Below are positions 39,120 through 48,162 of a DNA stretch of 64,000 nucleotides, one piece after another. Below the pieces are notes generated by a model that was not told where the DNA came from, did not search any database, and was given only the letters and a program-made list of their open reading frames with translations. Every line of letters starts with the position of its first letter. Positions within the stretch are counted from its first letter, which is position 1. The translations under genes were made by a program, and so were the position numbers. Origin of the DNA: Pseudoxanthomonas sp. YR558 (GTDB lineage Bacteria; Pseudomonadota; Gammaproteobacteria; Xanthomonadales; Xanthomonadaceae); contig NZ_FPCI01000001.1 in the NCBI RefSeq assembly GCF_900116385.1, forward strand, positions 1,550,001 to 1,614,000. The letters are read 5' to 3'.

Positions 39120-39133
39120 GTTTCAGCTGAAAC
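39120..39133. promoter_or_regulatory. Perfect 14-bp palindrome, candidate MarR operator
   Basis: GTTTCAGCTGAAAC is perfectly self-complementary and lies in the 76-bp gap between hppD and the divergent MarR gene, 41 bp from the hppD start and 22 bp from the MarR start. Size and symmetry fit a winged-helix dimer site. Binding is inference. Confidence 0.55.
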
Positions 39134-39155
39134 CACCCACAAGTAGCAGCGCAGC

Positions 39156-39629
39156 ATGAGCCAGCCAGCCAGCCCCGCCATCCACGCCGATTTCGACCTC
39201 GACCGCCTGTTCTCCTACCGGTTGAGTGTGCTCTCCAACCGTATCAGCGGGGCGATTTCCCGCGAATACCACCGCCGTTTCGGCCTGGCCATCACCGAAT
39301 GGCGGGTCATGGCCGTGCTGGGGCGCTTCCCGGGCCTGTCCGCCGGCGAGGTCGCCAACCGGACCGCCATGGACAAGGTGGCCGTCAGCCGGGCGGTGGC
39401 CCGCCTGCTGGAGCGGGCGCTGATCCAGCGCGAGATCCACGGGGACGACCGCCGCCGCTCGGTGCTGGCGCTGACCGACGAGGGCTTCCGGGTCTACGAC
39501 GAAGTCGCCCCGATGGTGATCGAGTACCACCAACGCATGCTGGAGCCGCTGAGCGACGAGGAACGTGCGATGCTCGATCAGTTGATCGACAAGCTGGCCG
39601 GCGAAGGCGTGAAGCGCATCGAAGGCTGA
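39156..39629 (+). CDS. MarR-family regulator, probable regulator of tyrosine catabolism
   Basis: 157 residues, winged helix-turn-helix. The recognition region is visible: LAITEWRVMAVLGRFPGLSAGEVANRTAMDKVAVSRAVARLLERALI (about 45-90, split here), followed by the wing DDRRRSVLALTDEG and a dimerising C-terminal helix. Divergent from hppD-hmgA with a palindrome between them, so it likely represses them and responds to an aromatic intermediate. That link is inferred from position. Confidence 0.9.
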   Translation: MSQPASPAIHADFDLDRLFSYRLSVLSNRISGAISREYHRRFGLAITEWRVMAVLGRFPGLSAGEVANRTAMDKVAVSRAVARLLERALIQREIHGDDRRRSVLALTDEGFRVYDEVAPMVIEYHQRMLEPLSDEERAMLDQLIDKLAGEGVKRIEG

Positions 39630-39645
39630 AGCCTTTCTGCGGATA

Positions 39646-39676
39646 GAAAAACGGCGGCCATGGGCCGCCGTTTTTT
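39646..39676. terminator. Bidirectional rho-independent terminator
   Basis: Stem ACGGCGGCC (39651-39659), loop ATG, stem GGCCGCCGT (39663-39671), with AAAA before and a T run after (39671-39676), so it can stop transcription of both the MarR gene and the convergent POT transporter. Confidence 0.85.
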
Positions 39677-39710
39677 GTTGGCGTCCGGCGAGTGCCGGGA
39701 CGCCAGGGAA

Positions 39711-41207
39711 TTACTTCACGCCGTGCATCAGCTTCTGGATCAGCGGCGCGATCACGAACAGCAGCACGCCCGGGATCACCAGCGCCCAGAAGCCGAAGGT
39801 ATAGCCGCCCAGCGCGGATTCCACGTTCATGCCGCTCTCGCCACTGACATGCGCGGCGAAGATGCCCGACAGGTTGTTGCCGATGCCGGTGGACAGGAAC
39901 CAGCCGCCCATGCCGAAGCCGACCAGGCGCAGCGGCGCCAGCTTGGTCACCATCGACAGGCCGATCGGCGACAGGCAGAGCTCGCCGACGGACTGGATCA
40001 CGTAGACCATGAACAGCGTCCAGAACGGGATCTTCAGCGTCTGCGGGTCCACCAGGCTGGACAGCGCGAACATCAGCAGCAGGAACGCCAGGCCATTGAA
40101 GATCAGGCCCAGGCCGAACTTGCGCGGAATCGACGGGTTGGCCTTGCCCATCTTCACCCACAGCCACGCCAGCACCGGCGCCAGCGTGATGATGGCCACC
40201 GAGTTGACCGACTGGAACCAACCCACCGGGAACGTCCAGTCGCCGAAGGTGCGGTTGACGATGTTCTGGGCGAGGAAGTTGAACGAGCTGCCGGCCTGCT
40301 CGAAGAAGCACCAGAAGATGATGTTGAAAGTGAAGATGATCAGCATCGCGATGACCATGTCGCGCTGCTTGGGTCCGTTGCGGATGCCCTCCACCAGCAG
40401 CAGCACGCCCAGCGCGATGAACAGGATGGTCAGCGGCACCTGCAGGACCTTGCTGTCCAACGCGAGCAGGAAATAGAAGGCCGGGATGGCGGCGAGCGCG
40501 CCGATGGCCGTAGCGATCACGCGACCGCCACCCGAACCTTCCGGCGGTGTGCCCACGCCCTTGAGCTGGGCGCGACCGAACCAGAACCACACCAGGCTGA
40601 TCAGCATGCCGATGCCGGAAGTGATGAAGACCACCTTGTAGGCCGGCATCGCTTCGCTGCCGAACACCTTGTCGGCCAGCCAGCCGGTCAGGATCGGCGA
40701 GATCATCGCGCCCAGGTTGATGCCCATGTAGAACAGGGTGAAGCCCGAATCGCGGCGCTCGTCGCCGGTGGTGTACAGCTTGCCCACCATCGTCGAGATG
40801 TTCGGCTTGAACAGGCCGTTGCCGACGATGATCGTGGCCAGGCCGAGCTTGAAGATGTTCTCGCTCGGTACCGCGATCATGAAGAGACCCGCCGCCATGA
40901 TGATGGCGCCGAGCAGGATGGAACGTTGGTAGCCGATCACGCGGTCAGCGACGTAACCGCCGAAGATCGCCGCGGCATACACGAGCGCCAGATAGGCGCC
41001 GTAGACCTGGTTGGCCGGGGCCTCACCGGTGCCGCTGCCCTGGTAGAACTGGGCCACGATGTAGAGCACCAGTGCCCAGCGGATGCCGTAGAACGCGAAG
41101 CGTTCCCAGAACTCGGTCATGAAGAGCATCCACAACGGACGCGGATGGCCCATGACCTGGGCGTAGTCGGGAACGTGCCCCGGTTGCGTATTGACGGCTC
41201 CGCTCAT
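39711..41207 (-). CDS. POT-family proton-dependent oligopeptide transporter
   Basis: 498 residues, 12-14 transmembrane helices. The POT/PTR signature is near the N-terminus (EFWERFAFYGIRWALVLYI; ExxERFxYYG in the family), with GGYVADRVIGYQRSILLG, GNGLFKPNISTMVG and FTLFYMGINLGAM downstream. Imports di- and tripeptides with protons. It lies beside aromatic amino acid catabolic genes, so peptides are a plausible source of the tyrosine and tryptophan broken down by the neighbours. Confidence 0.94.
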   Translation of the reverse strand: MSGAVNTQPGHVPDYAQVMGHPRPLWMLFMTEFWERFAFYGIRWALVLYIVAQFYQGSGTGEAPANQVYGAYLALVYAAAIFGGYVADRVIGYQRSILLGAIIMAAGLFMIAVPSENIFKLGLATIIVGNGLFKPNISTMVGKLYTTGDERRDSGFTLFYMGINLGAMISPILTGWLADKVFGSEAMPAYKVVFITSGIGMLISLVWFWFGRAQLKGVGTPPEGSGGGRVIATAIGALAAIPAFYFLLALDSKVLQVPLTILFIALGVLLLVEGIRNGPKQRDMVIAMLIIFTFNIIFWCFFEQAGSSFNFLAQNIVNRTFGDWTFPVGWFQSVNSVAIITLAPVLAWLWVKMGKANPSIPRKFGLGLIFNGLAFLLLMFALSSLVDPQTLKIPFWTLFMVYVIQSVGELCLSPIGLSMVTKLAPLRLVGFGMGGWFLSTGIGNNLSGIFAAHVSGESGMNVESALGGYTFGFWALVIPGVLLFVIAPLIQKLMHGVK

Positions 41208-41404
41208 GCGGGCTCCCCCTAGAAAAAGTGGTTCAGGATTTCGGTTTCCCCTGCAACGAGCGCAGGGGACGGGCGAGGATCACCGACCCGGCGTGCCCCC
41301 GTCAAATCGCTGAAACACCGGTGGTGTAACGGCCGTTTGGCCTGTTCAGCGAATCAATTCGCTGATTTCCAAGGGATTTCGATCCGGACGACCCCGCTCG
41401 CCCA

Positions 41405-42265
41405 TCAACGATCGGGGCCGATCGAGGTGCGCACGTCGAACAGTTCCGGGAAGAAGGTCAGCTCCAGCGCCTGGCGCAGGAAGCCCACGCCGCTCGAGCC
41501 GCCGGTGCCGCGCTTGAAGCCGATGATGCGCATCACGGTGCGCATGTGGCGGAAGCGCCACAGCTGGAACTGGCTCTCCAGGTCCACCAGGTCCTCGCAC
41601 AGCGAGTACTCGCGCCAGTAGCGGTCGGTGTCCTCGTAGATCGCTTCGAACACCGGCAGCAGGGCGGTATCGGCGGCATGCGACTGGCGCCACTCGCGCT
41701 GCAGGTGCTGCGCGGGGATCGCATGGCCCCAGCGGGCGAGGTACATCAGGAACTCGTCGTACAGGCTGGGCGCGTCCAGCACGGCCTCCAGGCCGGCGTG
41801 GCCTTCCGGATCGTGGGCGAACACCTTCAGCATCGCCGCGTTCTTGTTGCCCAGCAGGAATTCGATGGTGCGGTACTGCAGCGACTGGAAGCCCGACGAC
41901 GGGCCCAGCAGGTCGCGGAAGCCCATGTATTCGGACGGTGTCAGCGTCTCCAGCACCGACCATTGCTCGGTCAGCTGGCGCAGCACCTGCTTGGCGCGCG
42001 CCATCACCTTGCGGCACTGCCAGACCTGGTCGCGCTGGAGGAAACCGATCGCCGCGCGAAGCTCGTGGATCATCAGCTTCATCCACAGCTCCGAGACCTG
42101 GTGCTGCACGATGAAAAGCATCTCGTCGTGGTGCGGCGGGTCCGACACCGGGTGCTGCGCGGACAACAGGCGGTCCAGCTGCAGGTAGCCGCCATAGCTC
42201 ATGCGGCCGGAGAGGTCGGTGTGGATGCCTGCTTCCAGCGGGCGCTCGTTCTTTTCTACGGCCAT
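41405..42265 (-). CDS. kynA: Tryptophan 2,3-dioxygenase
   Basis: 286 residues, closely related to the well-studied Xanthomonas enzyme (start [18 protein letters not shown] matches its N-terminus, fixing the start at 42265 despite a weak ribosome site). It opens the tryptophan ring to N-formylkynurenine with heme. [36 protein letters not shown], the heme His in [14 protein letters not shown], and the substrate loop [15 protein letters not shown] are present. No kynurenine formamidase or kynureninase lies in the window. Confidence 0.97.
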   Translation of the reverse strand: MAVEKNERPLEAGIHTDLSGRMSYGGYLQLDRLLSAQHPVSDPPHHDEMLFIVQHQVSELWMKLMIHELRAAIGFLQRDQVWQCRKVMARAKQVLRQLTEQWSVLETLTPSEYMGFRDLLGPSSGFQSLQYRTIEFLLGNKNAAMLKVFAHDPEGHAGLEAVLDAPSLYDEFLMYLARWGHAIPAQHLQREWRQSHAADTALLPVFEAIYEDTDRYWREYSLCEDLVDLESQFQLWRFRHMRTVMRIIGFKRGTGGSSGVGFLRQALELTFFPELFDVRTSIGPDR

Positions 42266-42476
42266 CCGTCGATCAACCGGGACGCCACCTGGGCGGCGGC
42301 GGGGGCGCCAGCGTAACCGATGAGGGCGGGCGACCCGGGCAAGGTGATGGAAAACCGACACTTATGTCATGCCCATGCAATGCGTGTACCACAGGCTTCC
42401 GCTACATTGCGTCGGCCGGGGGCGGCACCGCTCCCGCGGGGGTCGGCGTTCAATCCACTGAGGGAGAGTCCGTAAC

Positions 42477-45400
42477 ATGGAAATGCCACGGGGCCGCCTT
42501 GCGGCCGTGTTCGCGTCTTGCGCCTTGCTGTTTGCCGCCTCGTCGGCACAGGCACAGGTGGTCATCAGCCAGGTCTACGGCGGCGGCGGCAACAGCGGCG
42601 CCACGCTGAAGAACGACTTCATCGAGTTGCGCAACAACGGCCCCACCGCGGTCGACCTGACCGGCTGGAGCGTCCAGTACACCTCGTCCGCGGGCACCAC
42701 CTGGAGCGGGCGCACCAACCTGGCGGGCACGATCCCGGCCGGCGGCTTCTACCTGGTCCAGCAGGCGCAGGGCGCCGGCGGCACGGTGGACCTGCCTGCA
42801 CCTGACGCGGTGGGCACCATCGCGATGAGCGGCACCGCCGGCAAGGTCGCGCTGAGCCGCAGCACCACGGCGCTGACGGGCGCCTGCCCGACCGCCGATG
42901 CGAACGTGGTCGACTTCGTCGGCTTCGGTAGTGCGGCCAACTGCTTCGAAGGCAGCACGCCGACCGGCACGCTCAGCAACACCACCGCCGCGCTGCGTGG
43001 CGGCGACGGCAGCATCGACACCAACAACAACGGCGCCGACTTCGCGGTCGGTGCGCCGAATCCGCGCAACAGCGGCGCCGAGCCGCCGGAACCGCCCGAT
43101 CCGCCGCTGGCGCTGACCATCGCGCAGATCCAGGGCAACGGCCTGCTGTCGCCGCACAACGGCAAGCGCGTGGTGACCGAAGGCATCGTCACCGCGATCA
43201 AGTTCAACAACGGCTTCTTCCTGCAGGCCGCCAACGACGATGGCGACCCGGCCACGTCCGATGCCGTGTTCGTATTCACCAGCAGCGCGCCGCCCGCCAC
43301 CGCCGCCGTCGGCAACCGCGTGCGCGTGACCGGTACGGTCGAGGAATACACCCCGTCGTCCAATCCGCACCAGCTGGCCATCACCGAGATCGTCACCCCG
43401 ACGCTCGAAGTGCTGGAAACCGGCGTCGCCCTGCCCGCCGCGATCGAACTGACCGCCGCCGAGCTGGGTCCTGACGCCCTGCCCGGCACGCTGGAACGCC
43501 TGGAAGGCATGCGCGTCAGCGTCGCGCAGTCGGTGGTGATCGCCCCGTCGGGCGGCAGCATCGACGAGAACGATGCGCTGTCCTTCAGCGACGGCGTTTT
43601 CCACGTGGCCCTGCCTGGCGTGGCGCGTCCGTTCCGTGAGTCTGGCATCGCCGTGATGGATGCCATCACCCTGCCGGCCGGCAAGAACCCGCCGCGCTTC
43701 GACACCAATCAGGAACGCCTGATGGTGCGCAGTCGCGGCCAGGTCGGCGCGTCGCCGCTCTCGGCCGACACCGGTGCCGACGTCGCCGGCCTGCTCGGCG
43801 TGCTCGACTACTTCGCCGGCACGTGGGCGCTGCTGCCCGACGTGGCCACGCCGCCGACGGTCACCGGCGGCATGTCGCCGGAAGCCGTCAACGATGCCGC
43901 CTACGATGAAGTCACCGTCGGCAGCTTCAACCTGCTGCGCCTGTTCGACGAGGTCAACGACAGCAACGGCGCGGTGACACTGACGCCGGAAGCGTTGGAC
44001 AAGCGCCTGGCCAAGGCGGCGTTGGCGATCTGCGACTACCTGAAGACCCCGGACATCCTGGGCGCGGTGGAAGTGGAGAACCTGCGCGTGCTGCAGTTGC
44101 TCTCCGAGCGCATCGACGCGACCTGCGCCACGCGCCCGGGCTATGTGCCGTACCTGCAGCCGGGCAACGACGTGGGCGGCATCAACGTCGGCTTCCTGGT
44201 CAGTTCGCGCCTGACCGCGGACGGCATCGCCCGCGTGGAAGTGCTGGACGTCGCACAGTTCGGCAAGGAAACCACCATCGCCAACCCGAACGGCACCACC
44301 AGCCTGCTCAACGACCGTCCGCCGCTGCGCCTGCGCGCCCGCGTGCACCAGGACGGCACGTCGAGCTACCCGCTGACGGTCGTCGTCAACCACCTGCGTT
44401 CGCTCAACGACATCAACGACACCCTGCCCGGCAGCAGCGGCTGGGCGACCGGCGGCGAACGCGTGCGGGTGAAGCGCGGCGCCCAGGCGGTCTACCTGGC
44501 CCAGTTGGTGCAGGAGATGCAGCAGGCGAACCCGGACGAGAAGATCGTGCTGGTCGGCGACTTCAACGCGTTCGAGTTCAACGACGGCTATGTCGACGTG
44601 ATGGGCATCATCAAGGGGGAAGCCGCGACGGAAGACCAGGTGCTGACCTGGATGGCCAGCCCGGTCACCACGCCGCTGGTCGATGGCTCGCAGCTGATCG
44701 CCGATCCGGCGCAGCGCTACTCGTATTCGTTCGAGGGCAATGCGCAAACGCTGGACCACGTACTGGTCAACGAAGCCCTGGTGATGGACGCCGGCCTGCG
44801 CGTGGACCATGCGCGCATCAACGCGGACTTCGGCGTGGACAACTTCGGCGATGCCACGCTGGCCCTGCGTTCGTCCGACCACGACCCGGTGCGCCTGAGC
44901 ATCCGCGTGCCGTCCTTCGCCCGCGCCGACCTGTCGGCCACCGTCGGCGCAGACCGCACCACCGCCAACGTGGGCGAGACCGTCCGCTACACCGCCGCGG
45001 TGCGCAACGCCGGTCCCGGCGCGGCATCGCCGGCGGCGTTCGCCTTCGTGTTCTCGGCCGAACTGTCGCCGTCGCTGGCCACGCTGCCGGCCGGCTGGAG
45101 CTGCGGCGCGGCGGAAGTGACCGCCGGCACCACCCGCGTGGCCTGCACCACGCCGGCGCTGGCCGTGGGCAGCGACGCCACGTTCGCGATCGACGCCGTC
45201 GTCCCCGCCAGCGCCGCGGGCGCCACGCTGGGCCTGGGCGTGTCGGCGAACTCGACCGTGCTCGACCCGGCCAATGGCGACAACACCGCCGCCGTGTCGG
45301 TGGCCGTGGCCGCGCTGCCGCAGACCCGCGCCGACCTGTCGGTGCAGCTGCTCGGCGCCGCCCTGCCGCTGCGTCGCGGCACCATCGCCACGCTGCTGGT

Positions 45401-45722
45401 GCCGGTGCGCAACGCCGGTCCCGATGCGGCCGAGCAGGTGACGGTGCGACTGACCAGCAACGTCGATGCCCGTTACGCCGCCGTCGCCGCCCCCAGTGGC
45501 TGGAGCTGCACCCGCGTGGAGGACACCACCGACGGCGCCGCCGCCGACTGCACGCGTCGTGGCGCCATGCCGCGCGGCGTGCAGACGCTGGCCTTCGCCC
45601 TGGTGGTGCCGGGCAAGCCGAAGCGCGGCACCGAACTGGAGTTCGATGCCACCGTCAGCAGCACGACGACGGATCCGAACCCCGCCAACAACCACGACCG
45701 GCTGGTCCAGCGCATCCGCTGA
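42477..45722 (+). CDS. ExeM/NucH-type extracellular nuclease with lamin-tail domain
   Basis: 1081 residues. Signal peptide cleaved near AQAQ (residue 26). Residues 27-140 are a lamin-tail domain (VISQVYGGGGNSGATLKNDFIELRNNG, split across 28-54). Residues about 215-330 form an OB-like domain. Residues about 470-815 are an endonuclease/exonuclease/phosphatase domain with VGDFNAFEFNDG (about 691) and SDHDPVRLSI (about 799). Two DUF11-type beta repeats close the protein (about 820-940 and 950-1080). ExeM-type enzymes degrade extracellular DNA and affect biofilms. There is no LPxTG or GlyGly-CTERM tail, so it is probably freely secreted. Confidence 0.9.
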   Translation: MEMPRGRLAAVFASCALLFAASSAQAQVVISQVYGGGGNSGATLKNDFIELRNNGPTAVDLTGWSVQYTSSAGTTWSGRTNLAGTIPAGGFYLVQQAQGAGGTVDLPAPDAVGTIAMSGTAGKVALSRSTTALTGACPTADANVVDFVGFGSAANCFEGSTPTGTLSNTTAALRGGDGSIDTNNNGADFAVGAPNPRNSGAEPPEPPDPPLALTIAQIQGNGLLSPHNGKRVVTEGIVTAIKFNNGFFLQAANDDGDPATSDAVFVFTSSAPPATAAVGNRVRVTGTVEEYTPSSNPHQLAITEIVTPTLEVLETGVALPAAIELTAAELGPDALPGTLERLEGMRVSVAQSVVIAPSGGSIDENDALSFSDGVFHVALPGVARPFRESGIAVMDAITLPAGKNPPRFDTNQERLMVRSRGQVGASPLSADTGADVAGLLGVLDYFAGTWALLPDVATPPTVTGGMSPEAVNDAAYDEVTVGSFNLLRLFDEVNDSNGAVTLTPEALDKRLAKAALAICDYLKTPDILGAVEVENLRVLQLLSERIDATCATRPGYVPYLQPGNDVGGINVGFLVSSRLTADGIARVEVLDVAQFGKETTIANPNGTTSLLNDRPPLRLRARVHQDGTSSYPLTVVVNHLRSLNDINDTLPGSSGWATGGERVRVKRGAQAVYLAQLVQEMQQANPDEKIVLVGDFNAFEFNDGYVDVMGIIKGEAATEDQVLTWMASPVTTPLVDGSQLIADPAQRYSYSFEGNAQTLDHVLVNEALVMDAGLRVDHARINADFGVDNFGDATLALRSSDHDPVRLSIRVPSFARADLSATVGADRTTANVGETVRYTAAVRNAGPGAASPAAFAFVFSAELSPSLATLPAGWSCGAAEVTAGTTRVACTTPALAVGSDATFAIDAVVPASAAGATLGLGVSANSTVLDPANGDNTAAVSVAVAALPQTRADLSVQLLGAALPLRRGTIATLLVPVRNAGPDAAEQVTVRLTSNVDARYAAVAAPSGWSCTRVEDTTDGAAADCTRRGAMPRGVQTLAFALVVPGKPKRGTELEFDATVSSTTTDPNPANNHDRLVQRIR

Positions 45723-45744
45723 ACTTTCCCGCCATCGTGGGGTC

Positions 45745-45778
45745 GACAGGGGCGCGGGCAACCGCGCCCCTTGTCGTT
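45745..45778 (+). terminator. Hairpin terminator after the nuclease gene
   Basis: GACAGGGGCGCGG and CCGCGCCCCTTGTC form a 13-bp stem with one bulge around GCAA, followed by only TTT. A strong hairpin with a weak T run; termination is likely but may be partial. Confidence 0.6.
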
Positions 45779-45996
45779 TGCGCAGCCCGCGACGCGCATC
45801 ACGTCCGGCCCGCGCCGGCTGCAGGCAGGCTGACACCGAACGACAGCCGGGCAAGCGCCTGTTTCCGCACCGGTTTCTCCGTGCAGCCACCTGCCATGCA
45901 CCCCCGTCTTGCTGCATTGCACGACAGCCGCCAGCCCCATCGCTCCTAAAATTACATTTGAAACCAATTCCGCCGGCCGACGAGAACACCGTCCAG

Positions 45997-47082
45997 ATGA
46001 CCACCGCCGCAAGCTTCGAGATCGAATACCTCCAGTACCTGGGCCCCGACGGCACCCTGGTGCGCAACGACCTGCCCGAGGCCGGGCGCGATATCGCCCG
46101 CCTGCGCGAGCTGTTCAAGCAGATGCTGTTCGTGCGCACCTTCGACACCAAGGCGATCGCCCTGCAGCGCACCGGCAAGCTGGGCACCTACGCCAGCTGC
46201 CTGGGCCACGAGGCCACCCATGTGGGCATCGGTGCCTCGATGCGTACTGGCGACGTCTACGCCCCCAGTTACCGCGAATACGGCGCGATGTTCATGCGCG
46301 GGGTGAAGCCGCGCGACGTGCTGATGTATTGGGGCGGCGACGAGCGCGGCAGCGACTTCGACCGCGACAGCGATGCGCGCATCGATTTCCCGTTCTGCGT
46401 GCCGATCTCCACCCAGTGCCTGCACGCCGCCGGTGCGGCGCTGTCGTTCAAGCTGCGCAAGCAATCGCACATTGCGGTGGCGACCTGCGGCGATGGTGGT
46501 TCGTCGAAGACCGACTTCTACGCCGCGCTGAATTCCGCCGGCGCCTATGAACTGCCGCTGGTGCTCGGCGTGATCAACAACGGCTGGGCGATCTCGGTGC
46601 CGCGCAGCGCGCAGACCGGCGCGCAGACGCTGGCGCAGAAGGGCCTGGCCGGCGGCCTGCACTGCCTGCAGGTGGACGGCAACGACCTGATCGCCGTGCT
46701 CGAGGGCATGCGCCGCGCCGGCGAGCGCGCCCGCAAGGGCCAGGGCGGCACGGTGATCGAGTTCGTCACCTACCGCCTGTCCGACCACACCACCGCCGAC
46801 GACGCGCGCCGTTACCGCGACGACGCCGAGGTGAAGGCCGGCTGGGAACGCGAACCGATGACGCGCCTGCGCACCTGGCTGACCGCGCAGGGCGCGTGGA
46901 GCGACGCCGACGAGGCCGCATGGAAGGAAGAGTGCGGTGTGCGCGTGGACGAAGAGGTCAACAGCTACCTCAACACGCCGGTGCAGCCGGTCGAGGCGAT
47001 GTTCGACTACCTGTACGCGGATCCGCCGCCGGAACTGTTGCAGCAACGCGCCGCCGCGATCGCCGCGGAGGGCCGCGCATGA
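45997..47082 (+). CDS. 2-oxoacid dehydrogenase E1 alpha subunit
   Basis: 361 residues from the ATG at 45997. The TPP motif is CGDGGSSKTDFYAALNSAGA starting near residue 164, ending with Asn194-Asn195. Other E1 alpha parts: FVRTFDTKAIALQRTGKLGTY, GHEATHVGIGASM, and DVYAPSYREYGAMFMRG. With the E1 beta and E2 genes it forms a pyruvate or branched-chain oxoacid dehydrogenase operon. The E1 alpha/E1 beta split points to the branched-chain type or a PdhA/PdhB-type complex; substrate not decided. Confidence 0.93.
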   Translation: MTTAASFEIEYLQYLGPDGTLVRNDLPEAGRDIARLRELFKQMLFVRTFDTKAIALQRTGKLGTYASCLGHEATHVGIGASMRTGDVYAPSYREYGAMFMRGVKPRDVLMYWGGDERGSDFDRDSDARIDFPFCVPISTQCLHAAGAALSFKLRKQSHIAVATCGDGGSSKTDFYAALNSAGAYELPLVLGVINNGWAISVPRSAQTGAQTLAQKGLAGGLHCLQVDGNDLIAVLEGMRRAGERARKGQGGTVIEFVTYRLSDHTTADDARRYRDDAEVKAGWEREPMTRLRTWLTAQGAWSDADEAAWKEECGVRVDEEVNSYLNTPVQPVEAMFDYLYADPPPELLQQRAAAIAAEGRA

Positions 47083-48122
47083 GCGCCGTGATGGAGAACA
47101 AGACCGTGGCCAAGACGCAGAACGCCGAGACCGTGGCCGCCCCGACGGCGATCACTCTGATCGAAGCCATCACCCAGGCGTTGGCGTGGGAGATCGCGCA
47201 CGACGATTCCGTGCTGGTACTGGGCGAGGACGTGGGCGTGAACGGCGGCGTGTTCCGCGCCACCGCGGGCCTGCAGCAGAAGTTCGGCCCGGAGCGCGTG
47301 CTCGACACGCCGCTGGACGAAACCACTATCGCCGGCCTGACCGTCGGCCTGGCGGCGCAAGGCATGAAGCCCGTGGCAGAAGCGCAGTTCGACGGCTTCG
47401 TCTACCCGATGGTCGATCACATCATCTGCCACGCCGCCCGCCTGCGCACCCGCACGCGCGGCCGCCTGCACTGCCCGATGGTGCTGCGCGTGCCGTGGGG
47501 CGGCGGCATCCGCGCGCCGGAGCACCACAGCGAAGCCAACGAAGCGATCTTCACCAACGTGCCGGGCCTGCGCGTGGTGATGCCGTCCTCGCCGCAGCGC
47601 GCCTACGGCCTGCTGCTGGCCGCGATCCGCGATCCGGACCCGGTCATCTACATGGAGCCCAAGCGCATCTACCGCCAGTACAAGGAAGTGGTCGCCGACG
47701 ACGGTGAAGCGCTGCCGCTGGACGTGTGCTACGTACTGCGCGACGGTACCGACGTGACCCTGGTGACCTGGGGCGCGCAGGTGAAGGAAGCGCTGGAAGC
47801 GGCCGACAAGCTGGCCGGCGAAGGCATCAGCGCCGAAGTCATCGACGTGGCCACGCTGCGTCCGCTCGATTTCGACACCATCGCCGAATCCGTGGCCCGC
47901 ACCGGCCGCTGCGTGATCGTGCACGAAGCGCCGCGCACCGCGGGCTTCGGCGCCGAGATCGCCGCGCGCCTGGCCGAACACTCGATGTACGACCTGCTGG
48001 CCCCGGTCGAGCGCGTCACCGGCTACGACACCCACATTCCGCTGTTCCGCCTGGAAATGAAGTACCTGCCCAGCGTCGACAAAATCGTCGCGGCGGCGAA
48101 GCGGGCGATGGCGAACGGCTGA
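47079..48122 (+). CDS. 2-oxoacid dehydrogenase E1 beta subunit
   Basis: 347 residues from the ATG at 47079, overlapping the E1 alpha stop (ATGA). It has a transketolase-type pyrimidine domain (VLVLGEDVGVNGGVFRAT, DTPLDETTIAGLTVGLA) and a C-terminal domain with DVTLVTWGAQVKEAL. IIxHxARLRTRTRGRL and RVPWGGGIRAPEHHSE follow the E1 beta pattern. Partner of the upstream subunit in an alpha2-beta2 E1. Confidence 0.94.
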   Translation: MSAVMENKTVAKTQNAETVAAPTAITLIEAITQALAWEIAHDDSVLVLGEDVGVNGGVFRATAGLQQKFGPERVLDTPLDETTIAGLTVGLAAQGMKPVAEAQFDGFVYPMVDHIICHAARLRTRTRGRLHCPMVLRVPWGGGIRAPEHHSEANEAIFTNVPGLRVVMPSSPQRAYGLLLAAIRDPDPVIYMEPKRIYRQYKEVVADDGEALPLDVCYVLRDGTDVTLVTWGAQVKEALEAADKLAGEGISAEVIDVATLRPLDFDTIAESVARTGRCVIVHEAPRTAGFGAEIAARLAEHSMYDLLAPVERVTGYDTHIPLFRLEMKYLPSVDKIVAAAKRAMANG

Positions 48123-48162
48123 CCGCGCGTCGGCCCACGAACGACTACGAAGAGATATCCGA

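Noticed and set aside
42450..46187. 1245-residue open frame on the minus strand opposite the nuclease gene
   Set aside because: Low-complexity Arg/Gly/His/Gln translation with no start site or domain; it is a GC-rich shadow of the nuclease, whose plus-strand frame has a signal peptide and clear nuclease motifs.
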